DNA of 64,000 bases, from assembly GCF_004345365.1 (NCBI RefSeq), contig NZ_SLVF01000006.1, positions 514,581 through 578,580 of the forward strand. The letters run 5' to 3'. Made by a program: the position numbers and the translations under genes. Of this stretch, positions 42,640-53,054 are shown piece by piece; the first letter of the stretch is position 1; every line of letters begins with the position of its first letter. The notes under the pieces are model-generated. The model did not search any database and was not told the DNA's origin. It was given only the letters and a program-made list of their open reading frames with translations. Origin of the DNA: Kribbella sp. VKM Ac-2568 (GTDB lineage: Bacteria; Actinomycetota; Actinomycetes; Propionibacteriales; Kribbellaceae).

Positions 42640-43452
42640 ATGACGACCCAGTTGGATATCGAGGCCCACTACACGACCCGGCACGACGAGGCGACTCGGT
42701 TGAGCTCGACCTTGAAAGGCCGGCTGGAACAAGCCCGGGTTCACGACCTGCTCACCCGCTACCTCCCCGAACCTCCCGCGGTGGTGGCGGATGTCGGTGG
42801 CGGACCCGGAGTACATGCGAGCTGGTTGAAGGACCGCGGGTACGAGGTCGAGCTGCTCGATCCCGTGCAGCACCACGTGGAACAAGCCACGGCCGCGGGG
42901 ATCAGCGCAGTACAAGGGGATGCGCGGCGGTTGCCCTGGGAGAACGAGTACTTCGACGCTGTGCTGCTGGCGGGTCCGATGTATCACCTGCCGGAGGCGG
43001 CGGATCGGCGGCTGGCGCTGCGCGAGGCGATCCGGGTGATCCGGCCCGGCGGGTTCATCGCGGTGGTCGCGATCAACCGGGCGGCGAACCTGATCGGGTC
43101 CATGCTCGCCAACACGTTGCTGCTGCGGCGCGGGATCGTGGCGGACATCCTCGAGACCGGGTTCAGCCCGGACAACGACCGGATGGCGGAGACGACCTAC
43201 CACACCACCACGCAACTGCGGACGGAACTGACGAACGCCGGGCTGCGCTCCGTGACGGTGCACGGTCTGACCGGGCCGGGTGGTTGGCTGACGGTCGCGA
43301 TCGACGCGCACTTCCGGGACGTGCCGTTGCCGGAGAGCCTGCTGGAGCCGGATCCGTTGAAGACGGCGCTGGAGTGTTCGCGGCTCGCCGATCGCTGCCC
43401 GGAGCTGACGCCGTCGAGTTCGCTGCTGTTCGCGGTCGGCCAGCGTGCTTGA
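42640..43452 (+). CDS. Class I SAM-dependent methyltransferase
   Basis: 270 residues. SAM-binding VADVGGGPGVHASWL (motif I), ELLDP (acidic end of strand 2), GDARRLPWENEYFDAVLLAG (Methyltransf_11 type) and RVIRPGGFIAVVAI. ATG start. Its stop overlaps the next gene's GTG by eight bases. Acceptor substrate unknown. Confidence 0.88.
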   Translation: MTTQLDIEAHYTTRHDEATRLSSTLKGRLEQARVHDLLTRYLPEPPAVVADVGGGPGVHASWLKDRGYEVELLDPVQHHVEQATAAGISAVQGDARRLPWENEYFDAVLLAGPMYHLPEAADRRLALREAIRVIRPGGFIAVVAINRAANLIGSMLANTLLLRRGIVADILETGFSPDNDRMAETTYHTTTQLRTELTNAGLRSVTVHGLTGPGGWLTVAIDAHFRDVPLPESLLEPDPLKTALECSRLADRCPELTPSSSLLFAVGQRA

Positions 43453-44020
43453 TGGCTGGATCCGGCGCGGCCAGACGCGCAGGCTGCGTGAACGGGCCAC
43501 CCGGTACGCCGTGAACGGGTGGCCTGTGGCACCGCTGGTCGTGCCGCGCCTCGGGCGGTGTCCGTGCGGGAGGGCGTGCGTGGATCCGCATCTTGCCGGT
43601 GAGCCCGTGCGGGACGGAGCCCGGGCGGAGGTGGTGTGGCGGGAGCGAGCCTGGGAGATCGCCTTGCTGACCGAGGGATTCGAGGTGCTCGACCTCCCAC
43701 CGGAGTACGGCGCGTTGCTGAATCACCAGTTGAAGACCACCTGCCCGACGGCGATGGCGCCCGTCGGCCGGCGCTGGTGGTTCTTCCTGGTGCCGGGGTC
43801 GATGGAACCGGAACGGGTCGCCCGCGCCGGCGGAGTACTGCACTCCGCCTCGCCTGCCGCTGGACCGGGTGCTGCTGGAGCGGGTACGGCGGTCGGGTGG
43901 GTGGTGGCGCCGGGGACGGTGCTGGAGTCGACCGGGCGGATCCGGTGGCTGGTGCATCCGTACCTGACCCGCTGGCAGCCGTATCAGCGGAGGGATGCTG
44001 TCGATCAGGTATTTCTCTGA
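43445..44020 (+). CDS. Bifunctional DNA primase/polymerase (Prim-Pol) N-terminal-like protein
   Basis: 191 residues. RYAVNGWPVAPL...CPCGRACVDPHL resembles the start of Prim-Pol proteins, including the Cys pair, and WREIPW/WVVAPGTVLESTG the late strand. Normal members have two acidic residues and a His in the active site; here I can see only part of the pattern, so activity is uncertain. It is a stand-alone short form that is widespread in actinobacterial chromosomes. GTG start overlapping the methyltransferase; its stop falls in a palindrome. Confidence 0.7.
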   Translation: MLDGWIRRGQTRRLRERATRYAVNGWPVAPLVVPRLGRCPCGRACVDPHLAGEPVRDGARAEVVWRERAWEIALLTEGFEVLDLPPEYGALLNHQLKTTCPTAMAPVGRRWWFFLVPGSMEPERVARAGGVLHSASPAAGPGAAGAGTAVGWVVAPGTVLESTGRIRWLVHPYLTRWQPYQRRDAVDQVFL

Positions 44021-44031
44021 CTATAGTCAGA
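44016..44031. promoter_or_regulatory. Perfect 16-base palindrome immediately before the HTH-GNAT gene
   Basis: TCTGACTATAGTCAGA, two bases before the ATG at 44034. It contains TATAGT (44022-44027), a -10 placed for a start at the ATG itself. Likely the autoregulatory operator of the MarR-like half of the next protein. Confidence 0.65.
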
Positions 44032-44033
44032 CA

Positions 44034-44909
44034 ATGGCCATCGCTGACGTCAGGAGATTCAACCGGACGGTCACGCAGCGGATCGGTGCGCTGAACGACG
44101 CCTACATGTCCCGCGACCGCCCGCTTGGGCGGGCGCGGGTGCTCTGGGAGATCGGGGCGGACGGGTGCGACCTCCGCTCGCTCCGGTCCCGGCTCGACCT
44201 CGACTCCGGCTACCTCAGCCGGCTGCTCCGCGCCCTTGAGAGCGACGGGCTGGTAGAGGTCGAGCAGAACGGCGACGACGGCCGGGTGCGTACGGCCCGG
44301 CTGACTGCCCAGGGCCTCGCCGAGCGGGCCGTGCTGGATCAGCGGTCCGACGAACTCGCCGCGTCGATCCTCCAGCCGTTGAGCGACAAGCAACAGGCCC
44401 GGCTGGTCGCCGCGATGGGCGAGGTCGAGCGGCTGCTGATCGCGTCGACGGTCCAGGTCGCGATCGTCGACCCACGGCACCCGGACGCGCGGTTCTGCCT
44501 GCAGTCGTACTTCGACGAACTGGGCGAACGCTTCGAAGCCGGGTTCGACCACGCCCGGAGCATCTCCGCCGGCGTGGACGAACTCACCTTGCCCGCGGGT
44601 CTTCTGCTGGTCGCGACGCTGCACTCGGAGCCGGTCGGCTGCGGTGGCCTGAAGTTCCACGACGGCGAACCGACCGAGGTCAAACGGATGTGGGTGTCGC
44701 CGGCCGTGCGAGGCCTCGGCCTAGGTCGCCGCCTGCTCACGGAACTGGAGAACCAAGCGGCCACCCACGGCTCCGCAGTACTCCGTCTGGAAACCAACAA
44801 GAACCTGGCCGAGGCGATCTCCCTCTACCGCGCAGCCGGTTACCACGAGGTCCCTGCTTTCAACACCGAGCCCTACGCCCACCACTGGTTCGAGAAACCT
44901 CTCACCTGA
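44034..44909 (+). CDS. MarR-type HTH fused to GNAT acetyltransferase
   Basis: 291 residues from ATG 44034. Residues 1-~135 are a MarR winged helix (LRSLRSRLDLDSGYLSRLLRALESDGLVEVE), ~145-290 a GNAT fold (VGCGGLKFHDGEPTEVKRMWVSPAVRGLGLGRRLL, acetyl-CoA loop RGLGLGRR). This fusion is a known family; targets unknown. Two bases after a palindromic operator. Confidence 0.88.
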   Translation: MAIADVRRFNRTVTQRIGALNDAYMSRDRPLGRARVLWEIGADGCDLRSLRSRLDLDSGYLSRLLRALESDGLVEVEQNGDDGRVRTARLTAQGLAERAVLDQRSDELAASILQPLSDKQQARLVAAMGEVERLLIASTVQVAIVDPRHPDARFCLQSYFDELGERFEAGFDHARSISAGVDELTLPAGLLLVATLHSEPVGCGGLKFHDGEPTEVKRMWVSPAVRGLGLGRRLLTELENQAATHGSAVLRLETNKNLAEAISLYRAAGYHEVPAFNTEPYAHHWFEKPLT

Positions 44910-44953
44910 AGCCCGGCAACCCCCGCGCCGAAGTCTCAGCACGCCTCCGTGGA

Positions 44954-44990
44954 GAGAGGCTGAGGATCCCCCTGGCATCCTCAGCCTCTC
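44954..44990. terminator. Bidirectional terminator hairpin
   Basis: GAGAGGCTGAGGAT and ATCCTCAGCCTCTC form a 14-base-pair stem with a nine-base loop between the convergent HTH-GNAT and TIGR03118 genes. Confidence 0.8.
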
Positions 44991-45009
44991 GATCCCCGTG
45001 AGTCGTGGG

Positions 45010-46134
45010 TTACGGGTGACGCAGAACGCCTACGAGGCCGTGGGTCTCGTTGTCGATACCCGCCGAGAACAAGAGGGCGTCGGTGCCGCCGGTGGTGGCG
45101 GTGCCCTGCAGGAGTGCCCACAGGCCGGGGATCACCAGGGTGCGGCCGGTGGCGCTGTTCTTGACCTGGCCGGAGATCTTCGAGGCGAAGCGGCCGTGGG
45201 ACTTGGACTCGATGACGTTGATGCGGCCGTCGCCGAAGTTGCCGACCAGGAGCGAACCCGCCTGCTTACCCCACGAAGCAGGAGCGATCGCCAGACCCCA
45301 CGGCGCGTTCAGGGTGTCGCGGGAGGCGATCCGCGCGACGAACTTGCCGTTCACGGTGTACTCGTCGACGAAGCCGAGGCCCCGGCCGCTGGCGTTGCGG
45401 CCCGTCTTCGGGTCGATCTTGGCGTAGGCGACGAAGATCCGGCCGTTCAGCGTCTGCACGTTGAACGGGTTGTAGCCCTTCGGCAGGTGGAAGTCCCGGA
45501 ACGCCCACCGAGGCTGCGCGACCTTCTGGAAGGTGCTGTTGAACACGTCGATCCGGCCCTGCGCGAAGTTCGCGGCGTACAACTGGTCGCCGTGCTTGGC
45601 GGTCGCGAAGGCGAGGCCGGTGTAGGACGCGCCGGGGACGGTCGCCTTGATCTCGGCGGCCCCGATCAGCGGGCTCACCGGCGGTCCCCAGGCGGCGATC
45701 TGACCGGTCAGGGTGGCGAAGATGAAGCGGGCCGGCCCACTGGCGGTGCCGTTGCTGAGCACGAATCCGGTGCCGGGGTTGTTGACCTGGCCGGTCGGGA
45801 CCGGGACGGTCACGCGGATGGTCGGCACCTTGGTCGCGGTGGTCGCGCCGGGGGCCGAGGAGTAGAGGGTCGAGGACGAGGTGCCCTGGTTGGAGACCCA
45901 CAGCGGGGTGGCCGCGCCGAGCGAGAGACCCCATGGGTTCACCAGGTCGGCGTCGACCAGCGGCGCCTTGCCCGGCACGTCCGAGACCAGATTGACCTGC
46001 TGTACCGCGAGGTCGCGCGAGCCATGACCGTGAGAGTCGTGCGCGCTGGCGGTACTGGGCGCGACGAGTGCGAGCCCACCGAGAACGGCGGTCGCGACGG
46101 CGAGTGGCCGGCCCTTGGTACGGAAAAGCGACAT
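45010..46134 (-). CDS. TIGR03118 family secreted beta-propeller protein
   Basis: 374 residues with a Sec signal (LAVATAVLGGLALVAPSTASA). The mature part has LVNPWGLSLGAATPLWVSNQGT, NPFNVQTLNGRIFVAYA and APWGLAIAPASWGKQAG, characteristic of TIGR03118. Probably an NHL-like propeller, extracellular. Function not established for the family. Confidence 0.88.
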   Translation of the reverse strand: MSLFRTKGRPLAVATAVLGGLALVAPSTASAHDSHGHGSRDLAVQQVNLVSDVPGKAPLVDADLVNPWGLSLGAATPLWVSNQGTSSSTLYSSAPGATTATKVPTIRVTVPVPTGQVNNPGTGFVLSNGTASGPARFIFATLTGQIAAWGPPVSPLIGAAEIKATVPGASYTGLAFATAKHGDQLYAANFAQGRIDVFNSTFQKVAQPRWAFRDFHLPKGYNPFNVQTLNGRIFVAYAKIDPKTGRNASGRGLGFVDEYTVNGKFVARIASRDTLNAPWGLAIAPASWGKQAGSLLVGNFGDGRINVIESKSHGRFASKISGQVKNSATGRTLVIPGLWALLQGTATTGGTDALLFSAGIDNETHGLVGVLRHP

Positions 46135-46249
46135 GACACATTCCTGTCACTAGGAAGCTGAACACCCCCAACACGTGCGGATAAAGCTGCCGGTTCAACC
46201 CTTCGCAAGGTATTCATGAGGACCGGACCACGACCCCGAGGGGAAACCG

Positions 46250-46645
46250 ATGAACGCGCTCGCCATCCAGCCGCTCAACCCGCCGATGCTGCCGGCGGCG
46301 ACGGGGAACTACACGCATGGTGTCCAGGTGAACGGGGCGGGGCGGCTGGTGTTCGTCAGCGGGCAGGTGCCGTGGGCTGACCAGCAGGGCAAGATCCCGG
46401 CCGCCTTCGAGGACCAGTGCCGGATGGTCTGGCGCAACGTGCTCGCCGTCCTCGCCGAGGCCGACCTGGGCGTCCGGAACCTGGTGAAGGTGACGACCTA
46501 TCTGTCCGACCGCCGGTACCGCGCCGCGAACTCCAAGATCCGCGAGGAGATCCTCGGCGACCACGCCCCGGCGCTGACGATCATCATCTGCGACATCTAC
46601 TCCGAGGAGTGGCTGCTCGAGATCGAAGCCGTCGCCGCCGGCTGA
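46250..46645 (+). CDS. RidA family protein lacking the catalytic Arg
   Basis: 131-residue RidA fold: GRLVFVSGQVPWADQQGKI, QCRMVWRNVLAVLAEADLGVRNLVKVTTYL and C-terminal EIEAVAAG. In canonical RidA an Arg precedes VEIEA and is needed for enamine/imine hydrolysis; here it is Leu (EWLLEIEA). So it belongs to a non-RidA subgroup of unknown activity. ATG 46250. Confidence 0.85.
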   Translation: MNALAIQPLNPPMLPAATGNYTHGVQVNGAGRLVFVSGQVPWADQQGKIPAAFEDQCRMVWRNVLAVLAEADLGVRNLVKVTTYLSDRRYRAANSKIREEILGDHAPALTIIICDIYSEEWLLEIEAVAAG

Positions 46646-46752
46646 GCCTGTACTCCGCCCCGCGGGTCGCGCCCGGCGGGCAAGGCGGGTGTGGCCAGTG
46701 GTCGGGGAGTGGCTATGGATCGGTGGGGGCGTGGTCACCTAGCGTCGGACGT

Positions 46753-47571
46753 ATGCGGATCAGGATCGTCGACGCGTTCACCGACCGGCCCTTCGCGGGC
46801 AACCCGGCGGCAGTCTGCCTGCTGGAAGCAGGTCCCTGGCCGGACGAAGCCTGGATGCAGCTGGTGGCAGCGGAGATGAACCTCTCCGAGACCGCCTTCG
46901 CGCGCCCGCTCCCGGCCGGGGAGGACGCCGACTGGGACCTGCGCTGGTTCACCCCCGCGGTCGAGGCCCAGATGTGCGGCCACGCGACCCTCGCCACCAC
47001 CCACGCCATGGCCGCCGACGGCCTGCTCGGCGGCAAGGTCCGCTTCAACAGCCGCAGCGGCATCCTGGTCGCCGAGGTCGGCGCCGACCAGGCGATCACG
47101 CTCGACTTCCCCGTCTCGGTCCCGACGGCCATCGAACCGCCGGAAGGCCTGACCGCGGCGCTCGGAACCGAGCCGTCGGAGGTCCACCGCACCGATCCGC
47201 TCGGCGATCTGCTGGTGGTGGTCGAGGACGAGGCGACTGTCCGCTCCGCAAACCCGGACCTGGCCGCCCTGGCCGAGCTCACCCGAGCCAACGGCCTGCG
47301 CGGCACCATCCTGACCGCCCCGGCCACGGCCGCGGAGTACGACTTCGTCTCCCGGTTCTTCGCCCCGGCCCAGGGAATCCCCGAGGATCCGGTGACGGGC
47401 AGCGCCCACACCGGGCTGACGCCGTACTGGGCGAAGCGCCTCGGGCGGGATCGCCTGGTCGGCTTCCAGGCGTCCACCCGAGGCGGCGTCGTGCACGTGG
47501 TACTGGCAGGTGAGCGGGTCTACCTCACCGGCCGCGCGGTGACCGTGCTGGACGGTGACCTCACCATCTAG
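46753..47571 (+). CDS. PhzF family isomerase-like protein
   Basis: 272 residues: IVDAFTDRPFAGNPAAVCLLE, NLSETAFARP (catalytic Glu), MCGHATLATTHA and PVTGSAHTGLTPYW, the signature of PhzF/YddE. No phenazine genes are nearby, so it is a stand-alone isomerase of unknown substrate. ATG 46753. It overlaps the convergent acidic protein gene by four bases. Confidence 0.88.
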   Translation: MRIRIVDAFTDRPFAGNPAAVCLLEAGPWPDEAWMQLVAAEMNLSETAFARPLPAGEDADWDLRWFTPAVEAQMCGHATLATTHAMAADGLLGGKVRFNSRSGILVAEVGADQAITLDFPVSVPTAIEPPEGLTAALGTEPSEVHRTDPLGDLLVVVEDEATVRSANPDLAALAELTRANGLRGTILTAPATAAEYDFVSRFFAPAQGIPEDPVTGSAHTGLTPYWAKRLGRDRLVGFQASTRGGVVHVVLAGERVYLTGRAVTVLDGDLTI

Positions 47572-48206
47572 GCCCAGGTCTCCGCGTGGGTGATCGCGCC
47601 GTTCGGCGCGCTCAGCTCGGTCAGCACGTCCTCGGCATCCGCCTCGAGTGGCTCGAACGGGTACTCCGGTACGACGTACGCGCGGGCTCCGGCGACCAGG
47701 TCCACCCCGGGCAGCTCGAACCACGCCTCGCCGACCTCGCGGCTGATCTCGTAGATGGCCTGCTCGGCCGACTCCACCGGCTCCCGCTCGCCTGACTCGT
47801 CCAGCTCGGCGGGGTGCCGCTCCTGGGCGGTCCGGCCGGCCTCGAGCAGGGCGTCCAAGTCGACCACGCGCAGGTCGAACCGCGACACCACGCTGATCAC
47901 CTGGTCCTGCTCCTCGGGCTCTTCCTCGTCCTCTTCGTCCTCGAGTTCGTCGTCGAGCAGCAGCGGCGCGGTCCCGGTGTGCTCGAAGACGGCGTCGTTC
48001 CAGCCCTCGACGAGCTCCTCCAGCGCGGCGTTCTGCTCATACAGGCCGGCCTGCTCCTCGTCGCCGGTCATCGCCAGCAGGGCCTCGGTGTGGGCCTGCA
48101 GGCGCTCCGCCAGCAGGCGGCTCGCCTCGGCCAGCGCCTTGCGCGACTCCTCGGAGAAGAACTGCTCCCCGGCGGTCGTGAGCTCCTGGTTGTCCACTTC
48201 AGTCAC
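47568..48206 (-). CDS. Acidic hypothetical protein
   Basis: 212 residues, strongly acidic with a run of about fifteen Glu/Asp (DDELEDEEDEEEPEEQDQ) near the middle. Ends SAPNGAITHAETWA. No membrane or signal segment. GTG 48206 after GGGACGA. Family not recognised. Confidence 0.65.
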   Translation of the reverse strand: MTEVDNQELTTAGEQFFSEESRKALAEASRLLAERLQAHTEALLAMTGDEEQAGLYEQNAALEELVEGWNDAVFEHTGTAPLLLDDELEDEEDEEEPEEQDQVISVVSRFDLRVVDLDALLEAGRTAQERHPAELDESGEREPVESAEQAIYEISREVGEAWFELPGVDLVAGARAYVVPEYPFEPLEADAEDVLTELSAPNGAITHAETWA

Positions 48207-48336
48207 TGAGTTCGTCCCTAACTCTGGTGGGGGCCTCTGGTTGCCAGGCGTAAGTATGCGCACTCGGCTGCCGCAGACGAAGTCGTGTCCGGAAACAGGC
48301 GGGTTTATTCCCCGGCCGCCCGCTCGGGCCTCCCGT

Positions 48337-48386
48337 GTGAGAGAGCCGTGAGAGGTGTGTGAGTGGCTGTGAGAGGCCTGCGAGAA
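48337..48386 (+). promoter_or_regulatory. Five GTGAGAG-type direct repeats upstream of kdp (probable KdpE sites)
   Basis: GTGAGAG (48337), GTGAGAG (48348), GTGAGTG (48359), GTGAGAG (48369) and GCGAGAA (48380) are spaced 11, 11, 10 and 11 bases, so they lie on one face of the helix. OmpR/PhoB-type regulators such as KdpE bind head-to-tail repeats on this pitch. The array ends 70 bases before the first kdp start codon. Confidence 0.65.
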
Positions 48387-48456
48387 GGCTCCTGACCGGG
48401 CAGCCAGCGGTGTGCAGTGAATGCATGACCACTTTTGTCGAGGGGTGGGGCCGGCC

Positions 48457-48540
48457 ATGAAAGACGTGCTGTTCCTCGCCGTGACCATTGCCACGTTCGC
48501 GACCGTCTGGTTCGCACTGCGAGGGGTGGAGAAGCTGTGA
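48457..48540 (+). CDS. 27-residue membrane ORF preceding kdpF
   Basis: ATG-initiated MKDVLFLAVTIATFATVWFALRGVEKL (27 residues): one hydrophobic helix with a positive end. Its TGA overlaps the kdpF GTG (GTGA). Too small for most gene finders. It may be a second KdpF-like accessory peptide stabilising KdpABC, or a leader that couples translation; I have not seen it described. Confidence 0.6.
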   Translation: MKDVLFLAVTIATFATVWFALRGVEKL

Positions 48541-48626
48541 GCACCGAGAACATCGCCGGCCTCGTGGTCGCCGCGGCTCTGGTCCTCTACCTGATCGCCG
48601 CCCTGATCTTCCCCGAGAGGTTCTGA
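48537..48626 (+). CDS. kdpF: K+-transporting ATPase small subunit KdpF
   Basis: 29 residues, a single hydrophobic helix (GLVVAAALVLYLIAALIFPERF) like KdpF, which stabilises the KdpABC complex. GTG start overlaps the upstream mini-ORF, and the TGA overlaps the kdpA ATG. Confidence 0.88.
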   Translation: MSTENIAGLVVAAALVLYLIAALIFPERF

Positions 48627-50283
48627 TGTCCGACACCGCAGCCGGTCTACTCCAGATCGGCCTACTGGTCGCGCTGCTGGCGGCCGTCTACCGCCCGCTG
48701 GGCGGTTACATGGCCCGGGTCTACACGTCCGAGAAGGACACCCGGGTCGAACGAGGTACCTACAGACTGCTGGGGGTCGACTCCAAGGCAGACCAGACGT
48801 GGGCCGTCTACGCCCGCTCGATCATCGCCTTCTCGGCCGTCAGCATGATCCTGCTCTACCTCCTCCAGCGGCTCCAGTCACACCTGCCGCTGTCCCTCGG
48901 TCTGCCCAACGTCGAACAAGGGCTGGCCTTCAACACCGCCGCCTCCTTCGTCGCGAACACCAACTGGCAGTCGTACTCGCCCGAGCAGACGATGGGTCAC
49001 CTGGTCCAGTTCGCCGGTCTGGCGGTGCAGAACTTCCTGTCCGCCGCCGTCGGCATCACCGTCGCGATCGCGCTCATCCGCGGCTTCTCCCGGTCCAAGA
49101 CCGACCGGCTCGGCAACTTCTGGGTCGACCTGACCCGGTCGGTGGTCCGGATCCTGCTGCCGATCGCGGTGGTCGGCGGTCTGGTGCTGGTCGCGATGGG
49201 AGTGGTGCAGAACCTGTCCGGCGGTCACGAGGTGGCCACCGTGGTCGGCCAGAGCCAGACACTTCCCGGCGGTCCGGTGGCGAGCCAGGAAGTGATCAAG
49301 GAGCTGGGCACCAACGGTGGTGGCTTCTACAACGCCAACTCCGCGCACCCGTTCGAGAACCCGAACGGGCTGTCGAACCTGTTCGAGATCTTCTTGATGC
49401 TGGTGATCCCGGTCGCCTTGACCCGCACGTTCGGCCTGATGGTGAAGGACAAGCGGCAGGGCTACGCGATCCTCGGCGTGATGGCCACCCTGTGGACCGC
49501 GTTCACCTTCGCCGCGACGCTCTTCGAGGTCAACGGCGCCGGTACCGCGACCCGCGCGGCCGGGGCTGCGATGGAAGGCAAGGAGACCCGGTTCGGGGAG
49601 TGGGCGTCGGCCCTCTTCACCACGACCACGACAGGTACCTCCACCGGTGCCGTCAACGCCGCGCATGACTCGTACACCCCGCTGGGCGGCGGTACCGCGC
49701 TGTTCCACATGATGCTGGGAGAAGTCACACCAGGCGGTGTCGGTGCCGGTCTCTACGGCATGCTCGTGCTCGCCGTGCTGGCGGTCTTCGTGGCCGGCCT
49801 GATGGTCGGGCGGACCCCGGAGTATCTGAAGAAGAAGATCACCGCGCGGGAGATGAAGCTGGTCTCGCTCTACATCCTGACGACTCCCAGCTTGATCCTG
49901 ATCGGCAGCGCGGTCGCCATGGGCCTGGAGACGGCCCGGGCATCGATCTTCAACACCGGCAGTCCGCACGGGTTCTCCGAGGTGCTGTACGCCTTCACCT
50001 CGGCCGGTAACAACAACGGCAGCGCGTTCGGCGGTCTCAGCGCGAATGTTCCGTTCTACAACACCGCGCTGGGCCTCGTGATGCTGCTCAGCCGGTTCCT
50101 CCCGATCGTCCTCGTGCTGGCCCTGGCCGGCTCGTTCGCCCGGCAGCAGCCGGTTCCGGTGAACGAGGGCACGCTGCCCACCCACAAGGCCCTGTTCGTC
50201 ACGATGCTCGTCGGCGTCGTGGTGATCGTTACCGGCCTGACCTACTTCCCCGCACTCACTCTCGGACCCCTCGCGGAGGGACT

Positions 50284-50287
<4 letters not shown>
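48626..50287 (+). CDS. kdpA: K+-transporting ATPase subunit A
   Basis: 553 residues, ten helices. The potassium-channel-like subunit of KdpFABC. Selectivity-filter-like loops are visible: TNWQSYSPEQTMGH, GTNGGGFYNANSAHPFENP, TSTGAVNAAHDSYTPLGGG and TSAGNNNGSAFGGL. The end overlaps kdpB by four bases. Confidence 0.97.
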
Positions 50288-52368
<2,081 letters not shown>

Positions 52369-52383
52369 GAGGCATAGAAAGAA

Positions 52384-53031
52384 ATGGCTAGCAGATTCCC
52401 CGCGACCTTCCGTCAGCTCGGGGTGGCGACGCGGGCGCTCGCAGTGTTCACGATCGGGCTCGGTGTGATCTACCCGCTGGCGATGACCGGCGCCGCACAG
52501 GCCCTGTTCAACGACAACGCCAACGGCTCGATCGTCCAGGTCCACGGCAAGGACGTGGCGTCCGACCTGATCGGTCAGGCGTACACCAAGCAGGCGGTCA
52601 AGGACGGCAAGCCGGAGGTGGACGCCGATGGTGCGCCGGTGATGGTCGCCGACCCGCTGTGGTTCCAGACCCGGCCTTCAGCGGTCGACTACGACGCCAT
52701 GGGCAGCGCGGCGTCGCAGTACGGCCCGAACAACGCCGACCTGCTGGCGGCGGTCCAGGAGCGCCGCAAGGCCGTCGCCGACCTGGAAGGTGTGGACCCC
52801 TCGCAGGTGCCGCCGGACGCCGTCACAGCCAGTGGCAGCGGTCTTGACCCGCAGATCAGCCCGGCGTACGCCGCGCTGCAGGTCAGCCGGGTCGCGCGTG
52901 AGCGTGGCCTGGAGGTCACCATGGTCAAGCAGTTGGTCAAGGACAACACCCAGGGGCGCACCTTCGGCTTCCTCGGGGAGCCGCGGGTGAACGTGGTCAC
53001 CTTGAACGACGATCTTGCCGCCCTGAAGTAG
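52384..53031 (+). CDS. kdpC: K+-transporting ATPase subunit C
   Basis: 215 residues with one N-terminal helix and an extracytoplasmic domain (FQTRPSAVDYDAMGSAASQYGPNNADL; SGLDPQISPAYA). Starts 15 bases after kdpB. Stabilises the KdpB-ATP state. Confidence 0.96.
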   Translation: MASRFPATFRQLGVATRALAVFTIGLGVIYPLAMTGAAQALFNDNANGSIVQVHGKDVASDLIGQAYTKQAVKDGKPEVDADGAPVMVADPLWFQTRPSAVDYDAMGSAASQYGPNNADLLAAVQERRKAVADLEGVDPSQVPPDAVTASGSGLDPQISPAYAALQVSRVARERGLEVTMVKQLVKDNTQGRTFGFLGEPRVNVVTLNDDLAALK

Positions 53032-53054
53032 GCCTCGGCTGAGACGATGGATGT

